A DNA stretch of 64,000 nt from Streptomyces sp. GKU 895 (GCA_002027195.1 MWJO01000014.1:49666-113665), one strand, 5' to 3'; shown: positions 26,433-35,889, counted from the first letter of the stretch. Notes: generated by a model not told the origin, from the sequence alone. Numbers and translations: made by a program.

Positions 26433-26503
26433 TCACTTCGACAGGCACAGGGCGAGCCCGTCGAGGACGACCTCCAGGCCGTAGCGGAATTGTGTCCGGG
26501 TCC
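26433..26503 (-). pseudogene. remnant of a TetR-family regulator, C-terminal ~22 codons
   Basis: On the minus strand, TQFRYGLEVVLDGLALCLSK followed by a stop resembles the end of TetR/AcrR regulators of the TetR_C class. Nothing further of such a gene is visible upstream; the reading frame runs into the tandem repeats. It therefore looks like a decayed or truncated gene. The similarity is short, so the call is tentative. Confidence 0.4.
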
Positions 26504-26697
26504 GGCCTTACATGTCAGGGTGGGGCCGGGTGTTGTGCCCGGGTCCGGCCTTCCGCGTCGAGGTGGGCTGGATGCTGTGCCCGGGCCCGGGCTTACGTGC
26601 GGAGCGGGGCCGGCGCTGTGCCAGGTGCCGGCCTCTGTGGCGGTGACGGGCGGGGCGCTGTGTCCGGCCCGGTCTCCTGCCTCGGTGCCCGGGTTCG
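26490..26697. repeat. five imperfect ~42-nt tandem repeats
   Basis: Units start at 26490, 26533, 26575, 26616 and 26658, each beginning with a variant of TTGTGCCCGGGTCCGGCCTT and ending near GGGCCGGxG. Period is 41-43 nt. They fill the gap between the FMN reductase and the DUF6098 gene and abut the TetR remnant. Translations in all frames are low-complexity and do not look like protein. Confidence 0.8.
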
Positions 26698-26753
26698 TTT
26701 TCCCGTTCCTCCGGGTACCCGGCACGCGTGCATATGCCGAGGAGAGACCGCAG

Positions 26754-27221
26754 ATGACCGTGCCGGACGATTCGGCGACCGGCGCGGACGTGCTGCCCGT
26801 CCTGCGCAGCCTGAAGGAACTGGCCGAGCTGGTCGAGCGCGACGAGGGGCTGTTCGTCCGCTGGTCGCGCGGGCCGGAGGCCGACGGGGAGACCGCCGCC
26901 AGCACCGACGACCTCACGGGGGTGAGCATGCCGGGCCTGTCCGCCAACCCGCTCGACGTCGAGCCCTGGTGGGAGGACCGTTCGACCGAGCTGTGGGTGG
27001 CGCGCCGGCTGTACGACTACTCCCACCTGCCGCGCGAGAAGGGCCCCGGGGTACGCCCGTGGGTCCTGTTCGGCCGGGTGGCGGGCCGCGGCCCCGACAA
27101 CGAACCCCTCGTCCGGGACGTGGAACCCGTCGCCTGGATCGACGAGGACGTCATCCGGCAGGCGGAACGCGAGGTCACGGAGCGGGCGGCGCGCTGGGGG
27201 CCGCTGCGACGCGCACGGTGA
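26754..27221 (+). CDS. DUF6098-family protein
   Basis: 155 residues recognised as DUF6098, a Streptomyces family of unknown function. Characteristic stretches are LRSLKELAELVERDEGLFVRWSRGP, LTGVSMPGLSANPLDVEPWW, LWVARRLYDYSHLP and VRPWVLFGRVAGRGPDNEPLV. It has no signal peptide or membrane segment and many charged residues, so it is cytosolic. The ATG at 26754 has GGAGAG about 7 nt upstream; the open frame extends upstream only through the tandem repeats. Convergent with the HTH gene. Confidence 0.82.
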   Translation: MTVPDDSATGADVLPVLRSLKELAELVERDEGLFVRWSRGPEADGETAASTDDLTGVSMPGLSANPLDVEPWWEDRSTELWVARRLYDYSHLPREKGPGVRPWVLFGRVAGRGPDNEPLVRDVEPVAWIDEDVIRQAEREVTERAARWGPLRRAR

Positions 27222-27228
27222 GGCCGGT

Positions 27229-27552
27229 TCACCCCTCGGCCGGGTCCCGCCGGGCCTCGTGGTTGGCCAGCAGGTTGAGGAGTTCCGCCACGGTCAGTCC
27301 CGACTCCGCCGGATGACGCAGGATCGTCCCCGGCTGGATGCGGTACGTGTTCGATCTGCCCTCACGCTTGTGTGTCAGATACCCGTCGTTCTCCAGATCC
27401 GAAATGATCTTCTGGACGGCGCGCTCGGTGAGTCGGCAGCGGGCCGCGATGTCGCGGATGCGGGTGGTGTGGTCCTCGGCGATGGCCGCCAGCACGCGGG
27501 CGTGACTGGTCAGAAAGGTCCACCCCGAGTGTGGTTCCGGCACTTCTCCCAT
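27229..27552 (-). CDS. winged-helix transcriptional regulator
   Basis: 107 residues from the ATG at 27552. The winged helix is clear: WTFLTSHARVLAAIAEDHTTRIRDIAARCRLTERAVQKIISDLENDGYLT (given here as one domain, about residues 11-60), then a wing with KREGRSNTYRI. It belongs to the small MarR/ArsR-like group found beside stress-related genes in Streptomyces. It is divergent from the STAS-ANTAR gene, and a TGGTT/AACCA inverted repeat lies between them. Effector unknown. Confidence 0.85.
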   Translation of the reverse strand: MGEVPEPHSGWTFLTSHARVLAAIAEDHTTRIRDIAARCRLTERAVQKIISDLENDGYLTHKREGRSNTYRIQPGTILRHPAESGLTVAELLNLLANHEARRDPAEG

Positions 27553-27571
27553 GGACCAAGGATATGACGTC

Positions 27572-27586
27572 TGGTTCGCGTAACCA
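27572..27586. promoter_or_regulatory. inverted repeat in divergent promoter of wHTH / STAS-ANTAR genes
   Basis: TGGTT-CGCGT-AACCA lies 20 nt upstream of the HTH gene's ATG and beside an AT-rich patch (GACTGAATTAAATTT) that may hold the promoter of the STAS-ANTAR gene. A likely autoregulatory operator, by position. Confidence 0.5.
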
Positions 27587-27680
27587 AAAGACTGAATTAA
27601 ATTTCCGGTATCTCTTGACGTGTGAAGGAGCGGTGCCGAAGCTGGAAGCGGAGCGAGCGGACTCGACAAGGACGGCGGAC

Positions 27681-28349
27681 ATGCACGCACCAACGGCGGT
27701 CGACCAGGCTGTCCTGGACCTGACGACGCACGCGCCGTCGCCGGACGGCCGCGTACGCCTGACGATCTGCGGTGAGCTCGACATCAGCGCCGTCCCGGCG
27801 CTGGAGCGAGCCCTGCGGCAGGCCCTCGCGCGCGCCACCCGGGGCGTGGAGCTGGACCTGAGCGGTACGGCCTTCTGCGACTGCGCGGGTCTCAACGCCC
27901 TGCTGGCCGCCCGGCGGCACGCGCTGGAACGCGGCAGAACGTTCACCATCCGATCCGCCGGCCCCGCGGTGCGGCGCCTGCTGACCGCGACCGGCACCTG
28001 GCCACTGTTCACACCGGGGGAGCACGCCCTGAACCACGACGAGCAGGCACTGCGCAAAGAGGTCGTCCAGCTGCGCCGCGCCATGCAGACGCGGCCCGTC
28101 ATCGACCAGGCGCGAGGCATCCTCATGGCGACGTTCGCGCTCAGCCCCGAGGACGCCTGGGACGTGCTGGTCAGGATCTCCCAGACCACCAACACCAAGC
28201 TTCACGTGCTCGCCGGCGAACTGGTCGGCGCGGCACAGAACGGCGGGATACCCGAGGCCATGCGGCAACAGGTCAAAGCGGTCCTGGCGACCCTGCCCGC
28301 AGCCCCGACCCCGCCCGGCGGGGAGCCCTCGTCGGAGGACACCGCCTGA
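27681..28349 (+). CDS. STAS-ANTAR domain protein
   Basis: 222 residues. An N-terminal STAS domain (about 15-115: VRLTICGELDISAVPALERAL, then LSGTAFCDCAGLNALLAA) resembles anti-anti-sigma factors; the usual phosphorylated Ser in DSSG-type motifs is replaced by C-D-C-A. An ANTAR domain (about 135-190: LRRAMQTRPVIDQARGILMATFALSPEDAWDVL) follows, which binds two-hexaloop RNA antiterminators. The fusion could link partner-switching signals to transcript elongation. AAGGA lies 8 nt before the ATG. Divergent from a winged-helix regulator. Confidence 0.85.
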   Translation: MHAPTAVDQAVLDLTTHAPSPDGRVRLTICGELDISAVPALERALRQALARATRGVELDLSGTAFCDCAGLNALLAARRHALERGRTFTIRSAGPAVRRLLTATGTWPLFTPGEHALNHDEQALRKEVVQLRRAMQTRPVIDQARGILMATFALSPEDAWDVLVRISQTTNTKLHVLAGELVGAAQNGGIPEAMRQQVKAVLATLPAAPTPPGGEPSSEDTA

Positions 28350-28411
28350 GACGCCGGTGCGGCGGCGGAGCACCATAGCCCCACCGCCGCACCGTCACGC
28401 CCGCCGTGCGG

Positions 28412-30079
28412 TCAGCCGACGTTCACCGCGCTCCAGGCCGCGGCTACCGCGTTGTACTCCGTGCTCCCGGTCCCGTACAGGTCCTTCGCCGCGTTCAGCG
28501 TCGCCGTCCGGGCGCCCGCGTAGTTCGTCGAGGACGTCATGTAGACGGTCAGCGCCCGGTACCAGATGGCACCCACCTTGTCCCGCCCGATCCCGGACAC
28601 CGAACTGCCTTTGCAGGTCGGCGAGTTGTAGCTGACGCCGTTGACCGTCTTCGCCCCGCTGCCCTCGGACAGCAGGTAGAAGAAGTGGTTCGCGACGCCG
28701 GACGAGTAGTGGACGTCGAGGTTCCCGACCGAGGAGCTCCAGCAGTCGGCCGAGTTGCCGTCCTTCGACGGCTTGTCCATGTAGCGCAGCGCGTCCCGCC
28801 CGAAACCGGACCGGACGATCTTCTCGCCGATCAGATAGTCCCCGGCGTCGGAGGAGTTCGCGGCGTAGAACTCCACGAGCGTGCCGAAGATGTCGGACGT
28901 CGCCTCGTTGAGCCCGCCGGACTCGCCCGAGTACGTCAGCGCCGCCGTCTTCGACGTCACGCCGTGGGACATCTCGTGCCCCGCCACGTCCAGCGACACC
29001 AGCGGACCGAGCTGCGTCCCGTCACCGTCGCCGTACGTCATGCAGAAGCAACTGTCGTCCCAGAAGGCGTTGTTGTAGCTGTTGCCGTAGTGGACGCGGT
29101 TGTACGACCCCTTGCCGTCCCCGGCGATGCCGTTCCGCCCGTGGACGTTCTTGTAGTAGTCCCAGGTGACGTCGGTGCCGTACTGCGCGTCGACCGCGGC
29201 CGTCGCCCGGTCCGAAGTCGCCCCCGTGCCCCAGTGGTTGTCGGCGTCGGTGAAGAGCGTCGCCGGGGCGCGGCTGATGCAGATGCCGAAGATGCACAGG
29301 TCGGTCTTGTTGGCGGCGTCGCCGGTGTACGTGTTCCCGCGCGTCGGGTCCTTGAGCTGGTACGTCGACCCCGACAGCGTCGTCTGCAACGGCACCGTCC
29401 CGCCGTACAGCGACTTGCCGTCGCCCGAGGCGCTCTCCAGGGAGTCCCAGGCGTCGATCTGCGCCCCGGTCCCCGCGTCGGTCAGGACCACGCGCGCGAC
29501 CGGGTTGCCCTGCGCGTCCTGGGCCACGGCCTCGGTGCGCCAGGCCAGCTTGGGCGTGCCGTGCAGGGCGTCGACGACCAGCTGCGGCTTGGCGGTCAGC
29601 TTCTTCAGCGTCTCGCCGAGGTTGGCGGCGCGCAGCGCGTTCGCGGCGAGGTCGGCGGCCTTCGGCGCCGACAGGGCGGGCGTCGTGCCGGGCAGCGAGA
29701 TCGCCTTCTTCGTCGCCCGGTTGACGCCTTCGTACGACCCGTCCGGCGCCAGATGGACGACGAAGTCGCCGCCCAGTACGGGCAGGTTGCGGTAGGTGCG
29801 GTCGTAACGGACGTGCTGGGAGCCGTCCTTGTCGACGACGACGTCCCGCACCTCGGTCTTCTGCGCGGACGTCAGCCCCAGCGCGGAAGCCCGGTCGACC
29901 AGCACCGAGGCCGCGTTGTCGATCGCGGTGGCCCGGGTCGGTCTGTCGGCCGCGTGGGCGTTGGGGACGAGTGCGGCCGCCAGCAGAGCGGTGGTGGTGG
30001 CGGCCACACCGGCCGCGGCGAGCCGGGAGCTCCTCGAGGGGAGGGAGCGGACAGGGCGGACTGAGCGTATTCGGCTCAT
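28412..30079 (-). CDS. secreted M4-family (thermolysin-like) metalloprotease
   Basis: 555 residues: signal peptide (RLAAAGVAATTTALLAAALVPNAHA), FTP and PepSY-like propeptide (about 35-215), then the catalytic M4 domain. Zinc ligands and base are H368-E-x-x-H372 (AGHEMSHGVT) with the Glu ligand in GGLNEATSD; the later SVGNLDVHYSSGVANHFFYLLS carries the catalytic His. The protein ends with the M4 alpha domain and has no C-terminal accessory domain, unlike the paralogue at 52818-55279. The ATG has GAGGAG 6 nt upstream. A motif AGGCnTGTCATG lies about 70 nt upstream and is shared with that paralogue. Confidence 0.94.
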   Translation of the reverse strand: MSRIRSVRPVRSLPSRSSRLAAAGVAATTTALLAAALVPNAHAADRPTRATAIDNAASVLVDRASALGLTSAQKTEVRDVVVDKDGSQHVRYDRTYRNLPVLGGDFVVHLAPDGSYEGVNRATKKAISLPGTTPALSAPKAADLAANALRAANLGETLKKLTAKPQLVVDALHGTPKLAWRTEAVAQDAQGNPVARVVLTDAGTGAQIDAWDSLESASGDGKSLYGGTVPLQTTLSGSTYQLKDPTRGNTYTGDAANKTDLCIFGICISRAPATLFTDADNHWGTGATSDRATAAVDAQYGTDVTWDYYKNVHGRNGIAGDGKGSYNRVHYGNSYNNAFWDDSCFCMTYGDGDGTQLGPLVSLDVAGHEMSHGVTSKTAALTYSGESGGLNEATSDIFGTLVEFYAANSSDAGDYLIGEKIVRSGFGRDALRYMDKPSKDGNSADCWSSSVGNLDVHYSSGVANHFFYLLSEGSGAKTVNGVSYNSPTCKGSSVSGIGRDKVGAIWYRALTVYMTSSTNYAGARTATLNAAKDLYGTGSTEYNAVAAAWSAVNVG

Positions 30080-30206
30080 CTGTCTCCTCAGAAAGGCGCC
30101 TGGGGCGCGTGGGGGAGGCGCTCGTGCTGGAGGAGATTCAAAGGGCACAGGCCTGTCATGTCCATACCGCGTCTGTGCCGGTGTGTGTGGAGAGAGAATC
30201 GTTTCT

Positions 30207-30641
30207 GTGAGCCTCGCCCCCCTGCCCCCGCCCGCCCTCCCGTTCTTCGTCTACGGCACCCTCCGCCCAGGTGAGCCCAACCACGACCACTTCCTGAGCG
30301 GCCGCACGACCGCCGAGGAACCGGCGCTGCTGCACGGCGCCTCCCTGTACGACGGCCCCGGATACCCGTACGCGGTGGAGGAGCCCGGCATCGTCCGCGG
30401 CGACCTCGTCACCGCCCGCCCCGAGGAGTACTCCGCCCTGCTCGTCGCCCTCGACCGCCTGGAGGAGTACGCCCCCGGCGACCCCCGCAACCTCTACGAA
30501 CGGGTCGAGCGCGAGGTGGTCCGGGAGGCCGACGGGACGCCGGTGCGGGCCTGGGTGTACGTCGCCGCCCCCGCCGTGGCCGAAAGGCTCCGCCGCCGCG
30601 GCAGCCGCATCGCGACCGGCGACTGGCTGGCCCTGCGCTGA
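30207..30641 (+). CDS. gamma-glutamylcyclotransferase-like protein
   Basis: 144 residues of the GGCT/AIG2 fold. The substrate-binding FFVYGTLRPGEPNHDHF is at the N-terminus, VEEPGIVRGDLV and LVALDRLEEYAPGDP (with the probable catalytic Glu) follow, then AWVYVAA. The family cyclises gamma-glutamyl amines or peptides; many bacterial members are uncharacterised. The GTG at 30207 directly precedes the conserved domain; GGAGAGAG lies about 11 nt upstream. Divergent from the protease and convergent with nasC. Confidence 0.85.
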   Translation: MSLAPLPPPALPFFVYGTLRPGEPNHDHFLSGRTTAEEPALLHGASLYDGPGYPYAVEEPGIVRGDLVTARPEEYSALLVALDRLEEYAPGDPRNLYERVEREVVREADGTPVRAWVYVAAPAVAERLRRRGSRIATGDWLALR

Positions 30642-30689
30642 CTCCGTGCTGAGCCCGCGCCGCCGGTCAGGCCGTGGCGCCCGGCGCGC

Positions 30690-32785
30690 TCAGGACTCGA
30701 CCTCGACCGCCTCCACCCGCACCGCGCACGTCTTGAACTCCGGCATCCGCGAGGTCGGGTCGAGCGCCGGGTTGGTGAGGGTGTTGGCGCGGCCCTCGCC
30801 GGGCCAGTGGAAGGGCATGAAGACCGTGTCGGGGCGGATGCCGGTGGTGATCCGGGCCGGCGCCAACGCCCGGCCGCGCCGGGACACGACCGCCACCGGG
30901 TCGCCCTCGGCCGCGCCGAGCCGGGCCGCGAGCCGCGGGTGCAGTTCCACGAACGGACCGGGCGCGGCGGCGTTCAGCTCGTCGACCCGGCGGGTCTGGG
31001 CGCCGGACTGGTACTGCGCGACGACCCGGCCGGTCGTCAGCAGCACCGGGTACTCGTCGTCCGGCTCCTCCGCCGAGGCCCGGTGCGAGACGGGCACGAA
31101 GCGGGCGCGGCCGTCGTCGGTGGCGAAGCGGTCGAGGAAGAGCCGGGGGGTACCGGGGTGTCCCGCTTCCGCATCGGCGTCGGCAGTGGGGCACGGCCAG
31201 AACACCCCGTTCTCCTCCGCCAGCCGGCGGTAGGTGATCCCGGAGTAGTCGGCCACGCCGCCCGCACTGGCCCGGCGCAGCTCCTCGAAGACCTCTTCGG
31301 GGTCGGTCGGGAAGCCCTTCTCCACGCCGAGCCGGTCGGCGAGTTCGTGCAGGACCTCCAGGTCGCTGCGGACCCCCTCGGGCGGGGTGATCGCCTGCTG
31401 GCGCAGCAGCACCCTGCCCTCCAGGTTGGTCGTGGTCCCGGTCTCCTCGGCCCACTGGGTGACGGGCAGGACCACGTCCGCGAGAGCCGCCGTCTCCGAC
31501 AGCACCACATCGCACACGGCAAGGAAATCAAGGGACTTGATGCGCTCCTCGATGTGCGCGGCCCGCGGCGCCGACACCACCGGATTGGAGCCCATCAGCA
31601 GCAGGGACTTGATGTCCTGGCCGAGCGCGTCGAGGAGTTCGTAGGCGCTGCGTCCCGGTCCGGGAAGTGAGTCGGGGGCGACGCCCCACACCTCGGCGAC
31701 ATGCCGTCGAGCGGCCGGGTCGTCGAGCTTGCGGTAACCGGGCAACTGGTCGGCCTTCTGACCGTGTTCGCGCCCGCCCTGCCCGTTGCCCTGCCCGGTG
31801 AGCAGCCGTATCCGGACAGCGGCCGCCCCGCCCGCCCGGTCGCCAGGCACAGGTTGATCCACGCGCCCACGGTGTCGGTGCCCTTGGACTGCTGCTCGGG
31901 TCCGCGCGCGGTAAGCACCATCGCGGCCTCCGGCTCGCAGAACATCCGCACGGCTTCCCGGAGTCGGGGCACCGGCACGCCGGTGATCCGCTCCACGTAC
32001 TCCGGCCAGTGCGCCATCGCGGCGGCCCGCGCCTCCTCCCAGCCGGCGGTGCGCTCGGCGACGTACGCCTCGTCGACCCGCCCCTCGGCGACGATCAGGT
32101 GCAACAGGCCCAGCGCCAGGGCGAGATCGGTGCCGGGGCGGGGCATCAGATGCAGGTCGGCCTGGTCGGCGGTCCTGGTCCGGCGCGGGTCGACGACGAT
32201 CAGGGTGCCGCCGTTCTCCTTCAGCTCGGTGAAGAAGCGCAGCGAGGGCGGCATGGTCTCGGCGAGGTTGGAGCCGACGAGGATCACGCAGCCGGTCCTC
32301 GGGATGTCCTCCAGCGGGAACGGCAGCCCGCGGTCCAGGCCGAACGCCTTGATGCCGCCGGCCGCGGCCGAGGACATGCAGAAGCGGCCGTTGTAGTCGA
32401 TCTGCGAGGTGCCGAGGACGACCCGGGCGAACTTGCCCAGCGTGTACGCCTTCTCGTTCGTCAGGCCGCCCCCGCCGAACACCCCGCACGCGTCCGGACC
32501 ATGTTCCGCACGCGTACGCCGCAGCCCCTCGGCGATCCGGTCCAGTGCCTCGTCCCACGTCGCGGGCACCAGCGTGCCCCCGGAGCGCACCAACGGGGAG
32601 GTCAGGCGGACGCTGGACGAGAGCACCGCGGGCGCTGTCCGGCCCTTGCCGCACAGCGCCCCCCGGTTCACCGGGAAGTCCGCGCGCTCGGTCACTTCCA
32701 CGCCCCCGCCCGGGATCGGCGTGAGATTCATCCCGCACTGCAGGGCGCAGTAGGGGCAGTGGGTGGGCGTCGCGGTGTTCTGCAT
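30690..32785 (-). pseudogene. nasC: assimilatory nitrate reductase catalytic subunit, one frameshift
   Basis: Molybdopterin oxidoreductase reducing nitrate to nitrite. The N-terminal [4Fe-4S] site C10-x2-C13-x3-C17 and C45-GKG is intact, followed by IDYNGRFCMSSAAAG and the Mo-bisMGD binding NLAETMPPS and VVDPRRTRTAD segments. Near 31802 one base is missing (CTGC(C)TCACC): upstream residues LATGRAGRPLSGYGC rejoin LTGQGNGQGG in the next frame, the conserved cofactor region. The C-terminal molydopterin-binding domain ends VEAVEVES. Corrected length is about 699. A GlnR-like box lies upstream. Likely a sequencing error rather than a dead gene. Confidence 0.88.
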
Positions 32786-32797
32786 GCCCTTCAGCGT

Positions 32798-32835
32798 GCT
32801 TCCGCCGTGTTACGTGCGCGGCGGCTCCCTGTTAC
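32798..32835 (-). promoter_or_regulatory. predicted GlnR box upstream of nitrate reductase
   Basis: GCTTC (32798), GTTAC (32809), a weak GGCGG (32820) and GTTAC (32831) occur at exact 11-nt spacing, matching alternating GTTTC/GTnAC half-sites of GlnR, 13-50 nt upstream of the nasC ATG. The third half-site is poor, so confidence is moderate. Confidence 0.5.
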
Positions 32836-32944
32836 ACGGCCGGGACGGCGACCTCCCCGCGGGGCGACGGCCGCCGTGAGGCACACGGGTGCCCCCCTCT
32901 GAGTCGCCGCCGACCGGGGCGGACGTTGCCTCTGTTGCGAAAGA

Positions 32945-33019
32945 CGCCACATGTGGCGCATTCCGTTCCGTAGTTGGCCGATGACGCCTAGTTGAGTGTT
33001 GAAAAACCGGAGCTACAGT
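32945..33019 (+). promoter_or_regulatory. promoter with upstream palindrome for the adenylation operon
   Basis: TTGAGT (32992-32997) and TACAGT (33014-33019) with a 16-nt spacer form a good vegetative promoter. The perfect 14-nt palindrome CGCCACATGTGGCG (32945-32958) lies 34 nt upstream of the -35 and may bind an activator. This gives a ~65-nt leader before the ATG at 33089. Confidence 0.55.
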
Positions 33020-33088
33020 CGAGCGCGGATCCAGCTTGGCGCCAGGTCGTCCCTCACGCGAAGAAGCCAGCCAGGAGGTCCCCCCAGC

Positions 33089-34632
33089 ATGCCTCTGCGC
33101 CATCTGAGCCCACGCGACCAGCAGCTTTTCCTCCAGTACGGCGTCGGCCCGGCCGTCCCCGTCCCGGACCCGCTCCTCCACCGCGCCGTGGAACGCCGGG
33201 CCGCGGCCACCCCGCACGCCGTCGCCGCCGAACACCTCGGCGCGCGGATCACGTACGGCGAACTCGACCGCCACGCCGACGCCCTCGCCGCCCTGCTGAC
33301 CCGCGAGGGCGTACGCCCCGGCGACCACGTCGGCCTGTTCGTCCGCCGCTCCCTGCCGATGGTCGTCGGCCTGCTCGGCATCCTGAAGGCGGGCGCCGCC
33401 TATGTCCCGCAGGACGTCGCCCTCGCCCCCGCAGTCCAGCTCGCCCATGTGATCCGCGCCGCCCGCACCCGGGTGGTCGTCACCGTCGCCGAGCACGCCC
33501 ACCGCGTCCCGCTCCCGCCGGGCCACCGGCTGATCGCCCTCGACGAGCCACTGCCGTACGTCCCGGCCCCCCGCCTTCCGCGACAGCACCGCCGACCGGT
33601 CCCCGTGGGCCCCGACGACGGCTGCTACGTCCTGTTCACCTCCGGCACCACCGGCCGCCCCAACGGCGTGAAGGTCACCCACCGCAACGTCGCCAACATC
33701 CTGCTCACCGCCCCCGGCGACCTCGGCATCCGCCCCGGCGACCGGGTCGCCCAGCTCCTCAACATCGCCTTCGACATGGCCGCCTGGGAGATCCTCGGCT
33801 GCCTCGCCCACGGCGGCACCCTCGTCATCCGGGGCACAGACATCGCGGCGGCGGCCCGCACGGCCGACGTCCTCGTCGCCACCCCCACGGTCCTGTCCGG
33901 CATCGACCCGGCGGCTGCCCGCGCGTCCGCACGGTCGCCGTGGCCGGAGAGCCCTGCCCGCGCCCGCTCGCCGACCGCTGGGCGCACCGGGCGGCGTTCC
34001 ACAACTGCTGCGGCCCGACGGAGACGACCATCGTCAACACGATGAGCCGCCACGACCCGGCCGCCCCGCTCCTACCATCGGCCGCCCCCACCCCCAACAA
34101 CACGGTCTACGTCCTGGACGCCGACCGCCGCCCCCTGCCCATCGGCGAGGTCGGCGAGATGTGGGCCGGCGGCGACTGCGTCTCGGCGGGCTATCTGGGC
34201 AACGACGCCCTCAACGCCGAGCGCTACGCCCCCGACCCCTTCCTGGGCGGCGGCCGGAAGATGTTCCGCACCCGCGACCTCGGCCGCTGGACCCCCGACG
34301 GTGAACTCGAGCACCTCGGCCGCACCGACGACCAGGTCAAGGTGAGGGGCTTCCGCGTCGAACTCGACTCCGTCTCCTCGGTGCTGGAGTCGGTCGACGG
34401 CTGCGTCCGCGCGGTGACCCTGAAACGGGACGCCCGCACGCTGGTCGCCTTCGTCACCCCGGCGGACGTCGACCCCGACCGGGCCCGGCGGGCGGTGGCC
34501 GACGCGCTGCCGTACTACTGCGTCCCCGAGACTGTCATGCCCCTGACACACCTGCCGGAGACAGACCGCGGCAAGATCGACAAACCGGCGCTGCTGAGGC
34601 TGGCACAGGAGCGCATGGCGGTGTCCCGATGA
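33089..34632 (+). pseudogene. stand-alone adenylation (AMP-binding) enzyme, one frameshift
   Basis: ANL-superfamily adenylate-forming protein, about 514 residues when corrected, with no carrier domain. Core motifs: ILKAGAAYVPQD (A2), LFTSGTTGRPNGVKVTH (A3, with Asn where PKG is usual), NCCGPTETTIVNT (A5), RTRDLGRWTPDGELEHLGR (A7), DDQVKVRGFRVEL (A8) and TDRGKIDKPALL (A10 Lys). The frame shifts at about 33914; adding one base joins TVLSGIDPAA to CPRVRTVAVAGEPC. AGGAGG lies 10 nt before the ATG. It overlaps the next gene by 4 nt, so both act together. The substrate could be an amino or fatty acid; unknown. Confidence 0.85.
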
Positions 34633-35876
34633 CGACCTCGCTGCAACGGCAGACCACGGACCTGCCCCCGCTCACCCCGCGCCTGCGCCGCCTGCTCAAG
34701 CACCCGCGCCTGATGCACTACAACCGCCTGTGGGCGCTGGTGCTCCTGGCCAACGGACTCCTCCTGTGGGGGAGTTGGAACCCGTCCACCCGCACGGCGG
34801 GCCACGCGGCCCTCGCCAACCTCGCCCTGGCCGTCCTCACCCGCCAGCAGTACGTCATCAACCTCCTCTTCAAGCTGGCGACTCGGGCCCCGACGAGCTG
34901 GCCGCTGAAGGTCCGCTGGACGCTGGGCAAGGTCTACCACTTCGGCGGCCTGCACGTGGGCGGGGCGCTGGCGGGCACGGCGTGGTTCCTGGCGGAGACG
35001 ATCAGTACGCACAACACCCGTCAGGCAGGCGTCGGTTGGGTCCTGCTGACCCTGCTGGCGTTCATCATCGCCACGGCCCTGCCCCCCTTCCGCTCCCGCC
35101 ACCACGACCACTTCGAGAGGATCCACCGCTTCGGCGGCTGGACGGCCCTCGCCCTCTTCTGGGCCCACAGCCTCCTGTCGTCCCCCGGCCCGGTCGAGGT
35201 GTCGGTCCTGGCGGTCGTCACCTTCAGCGTCGCGCTGCCCTGGCTGCGCCTGCGCAAGGTCGCCGTACGCCTCGAACGCCCCTCCCCGCACGTCGTGCTG
35301 GCCCGCTTCGACCACGGCGAGACCCCGTTCGCGGGCTCCTCCACGGCCATCAGCCGCGGCCCGCTGAAGGAGTGGCACTCCTTCGCGAACGTCCCGGCCC
35401 CCGGGGAGCCCGGCTTCCGCCTGACGATCTCCCGGGCCGGCGACTGGACGGGCGCCTTCATCGACGACCTGCCGGAGAAGGTCTGGGTCAAGGGCATCAC
35501 CACCGCCGGAGTCGCCAACATCGAGACCCTGTTCACCAAGGTCGTCTACGTGGCGACCGGCAGCGGCATCGGCCCCTGCCTGCCCCATCTGCTGGCCGCC
35601 GAGGTCCCGTCCCGCCTGGTGTGGGCCACCCGCGACCCCCGCACCACCTACGGCGACGCCCTGGTCGACGAGATCCTCGCCGTCCAGCCCCACGCCCTGG
35701 TCTGGGACACCTCCCGGGACGGCAAGCCCGACATGGTCCGCCTCGCCTACGAGGCCTACCGCGACTTCGGGGCCGAGGCGGTGATCTGCATCTCCAACAA
35801 GAAGCTCACCTGGCAGGTCGTGCACGGCCTGGAGCGGCGGGGGATTCCGGCGTACGGCGCGATCTGGGACTCGTAG
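34629..35876 (+). CDS. six-TM flavoreductase-like protein (TmpA/TmpL-like)
   Basis: 415 residues. About six membrane helices in residues 35-205 include LWALVLLANGLLLWG, FGGLHVGGALAGTAWFLAE, WVLLTLLAFIIATALPPF and HRFGGWTALALFWAHSLL, with several in-membrane histidines. The C-terminal half resembles an NAD(P)-binding oxidoreductase (VVYVATGSGIGPCLPHLLA, LVWATRDPRTTYGD). Fungal TmpA proteins have this arrangement and fungal TmpL fuses it to an AMP-binding domain, exactly the activity of the preceding gene. The ATGA overlap supports a functional pair. Reaction unknown; a lipid- or amino-acid-derived redox signal is speculation. Confidence 0.75.
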   Translation: MTTSLQRQTTDLPPLTPRLRRLLKHPRLMHYNRLWALVLLANGLLLWGSWNPSTRTAGHAALANLALAVLTRQQYVINLLFKLATRAPTSWPLKVRWTLGKVYHFGGLHVGGALAGTAWFLAETISTHNTRQAGVGWVLLTLLAFIIATALPPFRSRHHDHFERIHRFGGWTALALFWAHSLLSSPGPVEVSVLAVVTFSVALPWLRLRKVAVRLERPSPHVVLARFDHGETPFAGSSTAISRGPLKEWHSFANVPAPGEPGFRLTISRAGDWTGAFIDDLPEKVWVKGITTAGVANIETLFTKVVYVATGSGIGPCLPHLLAAEVPSRLVWATRDPRTTYGDALVDEILAVQPHALVWDTSRDGKPDMVRLAYEAYRDFGAEAVICISNKKLTWQVVHGLERRGIPAYGAIWDS

Positions 35877-35889
35877 AAAGGGGACCCGC

